Shown here piece after piece: positions 1 to 6,709 of a stretch of DNA of 8,233 nt. The notes under the pieces are model-generated. The model was not told the origin of the DNA, did not search any database, and worked only from the letters and a program-made list of their open reading frames with translations. The stretch spans positions 1-8,233 of the forward strand of contig CAMVPJ010000047.1 of the NCBI GenBank assembly GCA_947169395.1, given 5' to 3'. The position numbers and the translations under genes were made by a program. Every line of letters starts with the position of its first letter. The first letter of the stretch is position 1. Source of the stretch: an uncultured Caryophanales bacterium (GTDB lineage: Bacteria > Bacillota_I > Bacilli_A > RF39 > UBA660).

Positions 1-5
1 GATAT

Positions 6-1853
<1,848 letters not shown>

Positions 1854-1860
1854 TCAATCA

Positions 1861-1884
1861 CTCCTTTTTACTAAAAAAGAGGAG
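1861..1884 (-). promoter_or_regulatory. Possible Shine-Dalgarno-sequestering hairpin before the recombinase
   Basis: The recombinase Shine-Dalgarno segment (1861-1869, AAAAAGGAG in the RNA) can pair with 1875-1884. That partner is the U-tract plus the last bases of the terminator 3' arm. Nine pairs form, with one bulged base (1879) and a five-base loop (1870-1874). This pairing uses bases that the terminator stem also needs, so the two structures exclude each other. If the terminator is opened by leader translation, this hairpin could still restrict recombinase translation. The pairing is read directly from the sequence; the function is inferred. Confidence 0.45.
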
Positions 1885-1924
1885 ACAATAGTATCTAGTA
1901 AAGTCTAAATACTACTGACTCCTC
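1873..1924 (-). terminator. Intrinsic terminator/attenuator in the recombinase leader
   Basis: In the minus-strand RNA, 1924-1909 (GAGGAGTCAGTAGTAT) pairs with 1894-1879 (ATACTATTGTCTCCTC). The 16-position stem has one U-U mismatch and one G-U pair, a 14-base loop, and then six U's (1878-1873). This is the classic intrinsic terminator form, but it lies between the promoter and the recombinase, 22 bases before the start codon. It must therefore be bypassed for expression. The 5' arm is the coding sequence of a 25-codon leader ORF whose stop codon is in the loop next to the 3' arm. A ribosome finishing that ORF would block the hairpin. That combination points to attenuation rather than simple end-of-gene termination. 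Confidence 0.85.
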
Positions 1925-1972
1925 AATAAATTCAATATTATAAAATTTCGATAAATTGTGTTTATTCTTCAT
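1895..1972 (-). CDS. Putative 25-residue leader peptide upstream of the recombinase
   Basis: A short ORF starting MKNKHNLSKF and ending VVFRLY, then TAG. It has a near-perfect Shine-Dalgarno GGAGGT (1979-1984) six bases before ATG, stronger than that of the recombinase. An in-frame ATG twelve codons earlier (2006-2008) lacks a Shine-Dalgarno and sits almost at the predicted transcription start, so the later ATG is preferred. The last codons form the 5' arm and part of the loop of the attenuator, with the stop codon immediately before the 3' arm. Leader peptides of this layout control antibiotic-resistance and some biosynthetic genes through ribosome stalling or passage. I recognise no known leader sequence, and there is no run of one amino acid that would suggest amino-acid sensing. 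The RLY-stop ending is worth testing for stalling. Translation is inferred from the start site and architecture. Confidence 0.62.
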   Translation of the reverse strand: MKNKHNLSKFYNIEFIEESVVFRLY

Positions 1973-1990
1973 AGATGTACCTCCATTTCT

Positions 1991-2003
1991 AGAGTATACC
2001 TCT
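1991..2003. repeat. Near-palindrome in the recombinase 5' leader
   Basis: AGAGTATACCTCT is a palindrome (AGAGTA/TACTCT) broken by one extra base. It lies about 8-20 bases downstream of the predicted recombinase transcription start and before the leader-peptide Shine-Dalgarno. It could be a repressor operator or a small RNA hairpin; nothing in the sequence decides between them. Confidence 0.3.
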
Positions 2004-2017
2004 TTCATTGGTTATTT

Positions 2018-2045
2018 ATAATATCACTTTTTAAAGATTTGTCAA
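2018..2045 (-). promoter_or_regulatory. Sigma-A-type promoter for the leader peptide and recombinase
   Basis: Minus strand: a perfect -35 TTGACA (2040-2045), a 16-base spacer and -10 TATTAT (2018-2023). The expected transcription start is near 2011. It drives the leader ORF and, if the attenuator is passed, the recombinase. The -35 box abuts the inverted repeat at 2045-2062, so a repressor bound there could block it. With such a strong promoter, the downstream attenuator would be a main brake on recombinase expression. Confidence 0.75.
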
Positions 2046-2062
2046 TTCCCTGTTTAGGGAAT
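2045..2062. promoter_or_regulatory. Inverted repeat abutting the recombinase -35 box (candidate operator)
   Basis: ATTCCC-TGTTTA-GGGAAT, a perfect 6-bp inverted repeat with a six-base spacer, overlaps the outer base of the -35 hexamer. It is also about 30 bases after the stop of the upstream small gene. It could be a repressor operator, half of a recombinase attachment site, or a short terminator stem. It lacks a proper U-tract on the minus strand, which argues against the last. Confidence 0.45.
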
Positions 2063-2073
2063 AGTAGTATTAG

Positions 2074-2086
2074 TGAAGTTGATATT
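2074..2086. repeat. 13-bp inverted repeat, left copy (flanks small gene)
   Basis: TGAAGTTGATATT is the exact reverse complement of AATATCAACTTCA at 2396-2408. The two copies stand 7 bases after the stop and 26 bases before the start of the small minus-strand gene at 2094-2369. The right copy is also one arm of an intrinsic terminator. The repeat is directly visible; its meaning (element end, RNA pairing or chance) is open. Confidence 0.6.
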
Positions 2087-2093
2087 ATAATAA

Positions 2094-2369
2094 TTATTTA
2101 AGTTTCTTTATATAATCTTCTAAATCTTTTATTTCAATAGAGTTTGATAAATTATTTATATATAATATTTTAGAATAATTAAATACTAGAAAAGTTATTC
2201 CTTTAATAATAACTCTATGTGGTTCAATATAAGATAGATTAGTATGTTCTATATTTCTAATATTTCCATTAATTATCTTTGGTTTAGTATTACAAAAATC
2301 ACATATAAACTCAATTTTCCTTTTTAGTTCTTCCTCAAACTCTAATGGTTTACTAATAATATTAATCAT
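2094..2369 (-). CDS. Hypothetical 91-residue protein with one CxxC pair
   Basis: I do not recognise this family. The protein has a charged N-terminal helix-like part (EFEEELKRK, 11-18), then a CxxCN motif (Cys23, Cys26, Asn27). A beta-like hydrophobic middle (VIIKGITFLVFNYSKILYI, 53-71) leads to a C-terminal amphipathic segment, IEIKDLEDYIKKLK. There is no signal peptide or membrane segment. Start support is good: AAAGGA eight bases before ATG. It is the only gene between tRNA-Gly and the recombinase, on the same strand as both. No clear promoter of its own is seen, and an intrinsic terminator lies just in front, so expression may depend on read-through from the tRNA promoter. The CxxCN...LEDYxK pattern loosely echoes the C-terminal tail of the neighbouring recombinase; this similarity is weak. 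It could be an accessory gene of the mobile element. Confidence 0.72.
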   Translation of the reverse strand: MINIISKPLEFEEELKRKIEFICDFCNTKPKIINGNIRNIEHTNLSYIEPHRVIIKGITFLVFNYSKILYINNLSNSIEIKDLEDYIKKLK

Positions 2370-2389
2370 AAAATCTGTCCTTTCTTAAC

Positions 2390-2423
2390 AAAAAAAATAT
2401 CAACTTCATTTAGAAATTGATAT
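2390..2423 (-). terminator. Intrinsic terminator of tRNA-Gly, directly in front of the small gene
   Basis: In minus-strand RNA, 2423-2413 pairs with 2407-2397 in an 11-bp stem with one G-U pair. The loop has five bases (2408-2412), followed by eight U's (2397-2390). It lies about 45 bases after the CCA end of tRNA-Gly and is well placed to end that transcript. It is also only 20 bases before the start codon of the 91-residue gene, so it may act as an attenuator for it. Confidence 0.85.
2396..2408. repeat. 13-bp inverted repeat, right copy (flanks small gene)
   Basis: AATATCAACTTCA is the exact inverse of the copy at 2074-2086. It forms the 3' arm and part of the loop of the terminator at 2390-2423. 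In a read-through RNA it could pair with the other copy behind the gene instead of its local partner, opening or competing with the terminator. That is inference. Confidence 0.6.
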
Positions 2424-2435
2424 CTTCTATATTAA

Positions 2436-2458
2436 GTTCAAACTATAAAAGTTCGAAC
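2436..2458 (-). other. Hairpin in the tRNA-Gly 3' trailer
   Basis: In the minus-strand RNA, GTTCGAAC (2458-2451) pairs with GTTTGAAC (2443-2436) over 8 bp with one G-U pair and a seven-base loop. No U-tract follows, so it is not a terminator by itself. It may guide 3' processing of the pre-tRNA. GTTCGAA resembles a tRNA T-loop, but no second tRNA can be folded around it. Confidence 0.4.
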
Positions 2459-2469
2459 AGATTTCCCAA

Positions 2470-2544
2470 TGGAGCAAGTGACCAGAATCGAACTGGCATC
2501 CCAGCCTTGGCAAGGCCGTGTACTAACCATTGTACTACACCTGC
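2470..2544 (-). tRNA. tRNA-Gly (anticodon GCC)
   Basis: The reverse complement folds as a standard cloverleaf. The acceptor GCAGGTG (2544-2538) pairs with CACTTGC (2480-2474) with one G-U pair. The D-loop contains TGGTTAGTA. The anticodon stem CGGCC/GGCTG encloses the loop TTGCCAA, with anticodon GCC at 2511-2509, which reads GGC and GGU. The T-arm is CCAG-TTCGATT-CTGG. The discriminator is U and the CCA end is encoded (2472-2470). An extended -10 promoter stands just upstream and an intrinsic terminator follows. The gene looks intact, with no sign of an integration disrupting its 3' end. Confidence 0.97.
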
Positions 2545-2553
2545 AACAAAATA

Positions 2554-2583
2554 ATTATATCACATCTCTATCCTTCTTGTCTA
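2554..2583 (-). promoter_or_regulatory. Promoter of tRNA-Gly
   Basis: Minus strand: -35 TAGACA (2578-2583), an 18-base spacer and a perfect -10 TATAAT (2554-2559) with an extended TG element (TGATATAAT). The predicted start is around 2547, about three bases before the mature tRNA 5' end. The A7T7 tract at 2591-2604 upstream could bend DNA or act as an UP-like element for this promoter. Confidence 0.8.
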
Positions 2584-2618
2584 TACATTTAAAAAAATTT
2601 TTTTATCTTTCATATTTA

Positions 2619-2647
2619 TTGAAAATACAACAATATTTTAGTATAAT
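2619..2647 (+). promoter_or_regulatory. Promoter of the P-type ATPase gene
   Basis: -35 TTGAAA (2619-2624), a 17-base spacer and -10 TATAAT (2642-2647). It is divergent from the tRNA-Gly promoter, with the A7T7 tract (2591-2604) between them. The predicted start near 2654 gives a leader of about 53 bases. A second TATAAT at 2675-2680 has no convincing -35 and is probably not used. Confidence 0.8.
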
Positions 2648-2706
2648 TTAATCGCACAATAGTGTGTGTAGTACTATAATGTAATTAATAGAATGATGGT
2701 GATAAT

Positions 2707-5028
2707 ATGCGATATAATCCTAATATATATGTGGGACTGTCTGATGAACAAGTTAGACTTAGATATGAAGAAGGTAAAGTAAATTACGATACGGAAATTA
2801 AAACTATAAGTATTAAAAAAATAATATATAAGAATGTATTTACTATGTTTAATTTACTTAATCTTGCTATCGCGCTTTGTATATTTTTTGTGCACTCTTA
2901 TAAGAATTTATTATTTTTAGGGATTGTCTTTTGCAATACAATAATAAGTATTATACAGGAGATTCATGCTAAAAAAACTATAGATAGATTAAGTGTAATT
3001 GCAGAGTCTAAGATTTCTGTGCTTAGGGAAGGAAAAGAAAAAAGTGTATCAATTCATTCAATTGTACTTGATGATATAGTTAAATATAAATTAGGTAATC
3101 AGGTAGTTGCAGATTCTATTATTATGGATGGAGTCGTTGAAGTAGATGAATCATTTATTACAGGAGAAGCTAATCATATATTAAAAAAAGAGGGAGATAT
3201 ACTTTTATCAGGTAGTTTTATAGTATCGGGAAAATGTACTTGTAAAGTAGAACATGTAGGGCTTGATAACTATACATCTAAAATATCTAATGAAGCTAAG
3301 TATATAAAGAAAATAAATTCAGTAATAGTTAATACTTTAAATAAAATTATTAAGATTATTTCGTTTGTAATTATACCTTTAGGATTAGTTTTATTTTTAA
3401 GACAGCTTAATGAAGTAGGACTTACCAAAGCAGTTGTTGCAACCTCTGCTGCAATTATATCGATGATACCAGAAGGTTTAGTATTACTTACTAGTTCTGT
3501 ATTCTTTATAAGTGCATTAAGATTATCTCGTAAAAATGTACTTGTACAAGACTTATATTCGGCTGAATCATTAGCTCGTGTTGACACTATATGTTTAGAT
3601 AAAACTGGTACTCTTACAACTGGTAATGTTGAATTAATTAAAGTGGTACCAATTAGTGAAAAGTATAGTTTAGGGGAAGTATTATCAGCACTTTCTAACT
3701 CTTTAAAAGGTGATAATAAAACTATGGATGCTATATATAATGTATATAATAAAGATACAGATTATATAGAAGATTCTAAAGTACCATTTTCATCAATACG
3801 TAAATATTCCGGTGTTACTTTTAAAGATAAAGGTACTTTTGTATTAGGAGCGAAAGAAGTATTAGGTGTAGAAAATAGTATATTTGATAAGTATAATAAA
3901 AATAGAGTTCTTGCTTTGATGCATTCTGATTATCCTTTTAAAGAATATAATCTTCCACGAAATATGGAATTAATTGGCATACTGGTATTTCAAGATGAAA
4001 TAAGATCTAGTGCGGTAGATACTCTAAACTATTTAAAAAATGAAGATGTTGATATTAAAATAATTACGGGAGATAGTGTAAGTAGTACAGTTACAATATT
4101 AGACAAGCTTGGAATAACCCATAAAGTTATAGATATGTCAAAAGTAAAAAGAACAGATAATTTAAAAGAAATAGTTAGTAAGTATAATGTGTTTTGTAGA
4201 GTTAAACCAGATGAGAAGAAAGAGATAGTTATGTCTTTGCGTGCGAATGGTAAAAATGTTGCATTTGCAGGAGATGGCGTTAATGATGTTTTAGCTTTAA
4301 GGGAATCAGATAGTAGTATATCTTTTGCAAGTGGAGCTGAGGCTGCAAGAAATGTAGCTCAGGTAGTACTTATGGATTCTGATTTTAAATCTGTACCACT
4401 AATTATAAAAGAAGGAAGACGTGCGGTTAATAATCTAGAAAGATCGGGATGTTTATTCTTAACTAAAACGACTTATTCAACACTTCTTGCTCTTGTATTC
4501 TTATTTATATCTATGGCTTATCCATTCGAACCTATACAGATGAGTTTAATAAGTGCAATAACGATAGGTATTCCATCATTTATATTAGCTCTTGAATCTA
4601 ATAACAAAAGAATTACTGGAAATTTCTTCATTAATGTAATAAGTAAATCAATACCGAGTGCGATAACAATAGTTTTAGATATATTAATAACAATGTTATT
4701 TGCATCTTTATTCAAATTTAGTCAACCTGCAACATCTACTATGGCAGTAATGTTAGTTTCATTTACAGGTTTTATTCTCTTATTTAAATTATGTTATCCA
4801 TTTACAAAACTAAGAATTACACTATACACGTTATTAGTTATAGTATATGTAATATGTGTGTTTGTTTTACATAGTTTATTTGATTTTGTCTTTTTAACAC
4901 CATTTATGATGCTTACGCTTTTAAGTCTTTGTATATTAGATATTGCAATATTTAGTGAACTTAGTTATTTTTTTGATAAGAAAATAGATAAATATCATGA
5001 TAAAATAGTTAGTAAAACAAGTAAATAG
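2707..5028 (+). CDS. Cation-transporting P-type ATPase, CtpE/Exp7-like
   Basis: A 773-residue membrane pump of the HAD-IC P-type ATPase superfamily. Two N-terminal membrane helices (about 44-63 and 67-85) precede the actuator domain, with TGEAN at 152-156 (TGES in most families). Two more helices carry the ion-site motif MIPEGL (253-258). Asp298 in DKTGTLTTG is the phosphorylated residue. A short nucleotide domain follows, then TGD (454-456) and GDGVND (522-527). About six C-terminal helices hold the stretch TIGIPSFILALESN. IPEGL plus TIGIP and a short nucleotide domain are typical of the CtpE/Exp7 group; mycobacterial CtpE is linked to calcium uptake. Cysteine metal-binding motifs of heavy-metal pumps (CPx) are absent. 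The start uses GGTGATAATATG, the same 12 bases found at the murE start. The stop is TAG. It precedes fmt by 58 bases. Ion specificity is not proven. Confidence 0.92.
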   Translation: MRYNPNIYVGLSDEQVRLRYEEGKVNYDTEIKTISIKKIIYKNVFTMFNLLNLAIALCIFFVHSYKNLLFLGIVFCNTIISIIQEIHAKKTIDRLSVIAESKISVLREGKEKSVSIHSIVLDDIVKYKLGNQVVADSIIMDGVVEVDESFITGEANHILKKEGDILLSGSFIVSGKCTCKVEHVGLDNYTSKISNEAKYIKKINSVIVNTLNKIIKIISFVIIPLGLVLFLRQLNEVGLTKAVVATSAAIISMIPEGLVLLTSSVFFISALRLSRKNVLVQDLYSAESLARVDTICLDKTGTLTTGNVELIKVVPISEKYSLGEVLSALSNSLKGDNKTMDAIYNVYNKDTDYIEDSKVPFSSIRKYSGVTFKDKGTFVLGAKEVLGVENSIFDKYNKNRVLALMHSDYPFKEYNLPRNMELIGILVFQDEIRSSAVDTLNYLKNEDVDIKIITGDSVSSTVTILDKLGITHKVIDMSKVKRTDNLKEIVSKYNVFCRVKPDEKKEIVMSLRANGKNVAFAGDGVNDVLALRESDSSISFASGAEAARNVAQVVLMDSDFKSVPLIIKEGRRAVNNLERSGCLFLTKTTYSTLLALVFLFISMAYPFEPIQMSLISAITIGIPSFILALESNNKRITGNFFINVISKSIPSAITIVLDILITMLFASLFKFSQPATSTMAVMLVSFTGFILLFKLCYPFTKLRITLYTLLVIVYVICVFVLHSLFDFVFLTPFMMLTLLSLCILDIAIFSELSYFFDKKIDKYHDKIVSKTSK

Positions 5029-5030
5029 CA

Positions 5031-5059
5031 TTTAAATATTATATTTAATTTGTTATAAT
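5031..5059 (+). promoter_or_regulatory. Promoter upstream of fmt
   Basis: -35 TTTAAA (5031-5036), a 17-base spacer and -10 TATAAT (5054-5059) with an extended TG element (TGTTATAAT). It starts just after the ATPase stop codon, with no terminator between. The fmt-murE cluster may therefore receive both its own transcription and read-through from the ATPase gene. Confidence 0.7.
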
Positions 5060-5086
5060 ATAGGTGTATTTAGAAAGAAGGTAAGT

Positions 5087-6040
5087 ATGGATATAGAAAA
5101 TGTTGAAGTAGAAAAAGAATTACGTATTGTATTTATGGGAACTCCACAGTTTAGTGTTCCAGTACTTGATAGTTTGATTAAAAACTACAATGTAGTTGCA
5201 GTAGTAACACAACCAGATAAAAAAATAGGTAGAGGTGGAAAAGTAGGTATTACGCCAATAAAAAAATTAGCACGTGATAATAATATTTTAGTATTACAAC
5301 CTGTAAAAATTAAAGAGGAGTATAATGAGATAATTGCGCTAGAACCTGATATTATAATAACTTGTGCTTACGGACAAATTTTACCGACTGAATTACTTGA
5401 TTATCCTCGTCTTGGCTGTATTAATGTTCATGCATCACTCTTACCTAAACTAAGAGGAGGCGCTCCAATTCAAAGAGCTATTATGAATGGATATACTAAA
5501 ACTGGTATTACCATTATGTTTATGGCGGATAAAATGGATGCGGGTGCGATTATTACAAAGGAAGAAATAGGTATATCTGATGATGAAAACTATGTATCAC
5601 TTCATAATAGATTATCTAATTTAGGTAGTGAGTTATTAATTAAAACATTACCAGATATTATAAGTGGTGATATTAATCCTACTAAACAAAATGAATCAGA
5701 AGTTACATATGGATTTAATATTACAAAAGAAGATGAGAAAATAAACTTTACTAGAAGCAAGGTAGATATTTATAATCAAATAAGAGGTCTTGATGGATTT
5801 AGTGGTGCATACTGTATATTTCAAGGTAAAAGATTAAAAGTATGGTCTTCAATTATTAGTGATAATCATTTTTCTAATTTAATAGATGGAGAGATAACAA
5901 ATATATATAAAGAAGGTATTGGCGTTAAAGTAAGTGATGGAGAAATTATTCTAACTAGTGTTCAATTAGAAGGTAAGAATAGAATTAGCGCGTATGATTT
6001 TGCTAATGGTAAGGAATTGGTTGGAAAGGTATTAGAGTAG
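5087..6040 (+). CDS. fmt: Methionyl-tRNA formyltransferase
   Basis: 317 residues, the usual length. The enzyme transfers a formyl group from 10-formyltetrahydrofolate to the amino group of Met-tRNA-fMet, producing the initiator tRNA for cytoplasmic translation. The N-terminal formyltransferase domain shows FMGTPQFSVPVL (16-27), QPDKKIGRG (42-50), CAYGQILP (93-100) and the signature NVHASLLPKLRGGAP (113-127). The catalytic triad residues are Asn113, His115 and Asp151 (MDAGAI). The C-terminal domain (about 215-317) corresponds to the tRNA-binding barrel and keeps FSGAYCIFQGKRLKVW. Support for the start is AAGAAGG five bases upstream; the product has a short extension of about ten residues before the conserved core. 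The usual partner def (peptide deformylase) is not adjacent. The stop TAG lies one base before the next ATG, so translation is probably coupled. Confidence 0.97.
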   Translation: MDIENVEVEKELRIVFMGTPQFSVPVLDSLIKNYNVVAVVTQPDKKIGRGGKVGITPIKKLARDNNILVLQPVKIKEEYNEIIALEPDIIITCAYGQILPTELLDYPRLGCINVHASLLPKLRGGAPIQRAIMNGYTKTGITIMFMADKMDAGAIITKEEIGISDDENYVSLHNRLSNLGSELLIKTLPDIISGDINPTKQNESEVTYGFNITKEDEKINFTRSKVDIYNQIRGLDGFSGAYCIFQGKRLKVWSSIISDNHFSNLIDGEITNIYKEGIGVKVSDGEIILTSVQLEGKNRISAYDFANGKELVGKVLE

Positions 6041-6041
6041 T

Positions 6042-6701
6042 ATGAAGAATGTAAAAGGAGTAGTAGAGGGGATTGGTAATATCTTTGGTAATCCAAAGTT
6101 AAGAGGAATTGCTCAAATAATATTTTGGCTTATATTTTTCTTTATAGTTGCGATGATATTTAGAAGTTCTAAGACAAATAATATTTCTAAAAATACTAGT
6201 AATAATGTAACTTCTAATACAACTAAAAATGAGATTACTGATGTAGTTAGTAGTTATGAGTATCAATATACATATACTGAGAATAATAGTGTAGTTAATA
6301 TAACTGGTACATACTTTAATAGTAAGGAATCATTTGATATGAATGGTAATAAGTATTATCAGGTTAATAATATATACTATGATGCTTTAACTAAAAATAT
6401 TGTAGAGGCAGCTTATGCTTTTGATGAATGGAGTTATAATAATATAAAAAGTATAACTGATCATAATAGTTATATTAATCAAACTAAATATAAGAATGGT
6501 ATTGAAAAATATGAGTATAATATAGATGCTAATATATATAATAGTTATTATAATAGAAGTTACCCTAACAATATTATTATTTCTATTACTAAAGAGAATA
6601 ATATAATTACAAGTGCGACGGTTAATTATGGATTTTCAAATGTGGATATTAAATATACAAATATTAATGAGATAGATAGTTTAGATATAAATGTAGATTA
6701 G
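6042..6701 (+). CDS. Single-pass membrane protein of unknown function
   Basis: 219 residues; I recognise no family. A short basic N-terminus (1-22, KNVKGVV...NPKLRG) precedes one strong membrane helix (about 23-40, IAQIIFWLIFFFIVAMIF). A Ser/Thr/Asn-rich linker follows (41-66), then an ectodomain of about 150 residues rich in Tyr, Asn and Ile with an alternating beta-like pattern. There is no lipobox cysteine, cleavage site or sortase motif, so it is likely anchored by the helix with its bulk outside the cell. The start is one base after the fmt stop; the likely Shine-Dalgarno GGAAAGG (6023-6029) lies inside fmt. It ends eight bases before murE. Sitting between fmt and murE hints at an envelope-related role, but that is only context. 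Confidence 0.85.
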   Translation: MKNVKGVVEGIGNIFGNPKLRGIAQIIFWLIFFFIVAMIFRSSKTNNISKNTSNNVTSNTTKNEITDVVSSYEYQYTYTENNSVVNITGTYFNSKESFDMNGNKYYQVNNIYYDALTKNIVEAAYAFDEWSYNNIKSITDHNSYINQTKYKNGIEKYEYNIDANIYNSYYNRSYPNNIIISITKENNIITSATVNYGFSNVDIKYTNINEIDSLDINVD

Positions 6702-6709
6702 GTGATAAT

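Noticed and set aside
2086..2091. Plus-strand TATAAT in the gap before the small gene
   Set aside because: No -35 match (AGTAGT) and no plus-strand gene follows.
2470..2544. tRNA-Gly as the integration site of the element
   Set aside because: tRNA 3' ends are typical targets of tyrosine integrases, while this enzyme is a serine recombinase; I also see no duplicated tRNA 3' segment on either side.
2469..2651. Plus-strand 60-residue open frame
   Set aside because: Its first half is the antisense of tRNA-Gly and the rest is the divergent promoter region; no Shine-Dalgarno and a low-complexity tail.
2675..2680. Second TATAAT before the ATPase as an extra promoter
   Set aside because: The hexamer 17 bases upstream is TCGCAC, and there is no TG extension; the promoter at 2619-2647 is far better.
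3270..3587. Minus-strand 105-residue frame inside the ATPase gene
   Set aside because: Lies wholly opposite conserved transmembrane and phosphorylation-motif sequence of the ATPase; antisense shadow.
4518..4715. Minus-strand 65-residue frame inside the ATPase gene
   Set aside because: Antisense of the conserved C-terminal membrane helices, with no ribosome site of its own.
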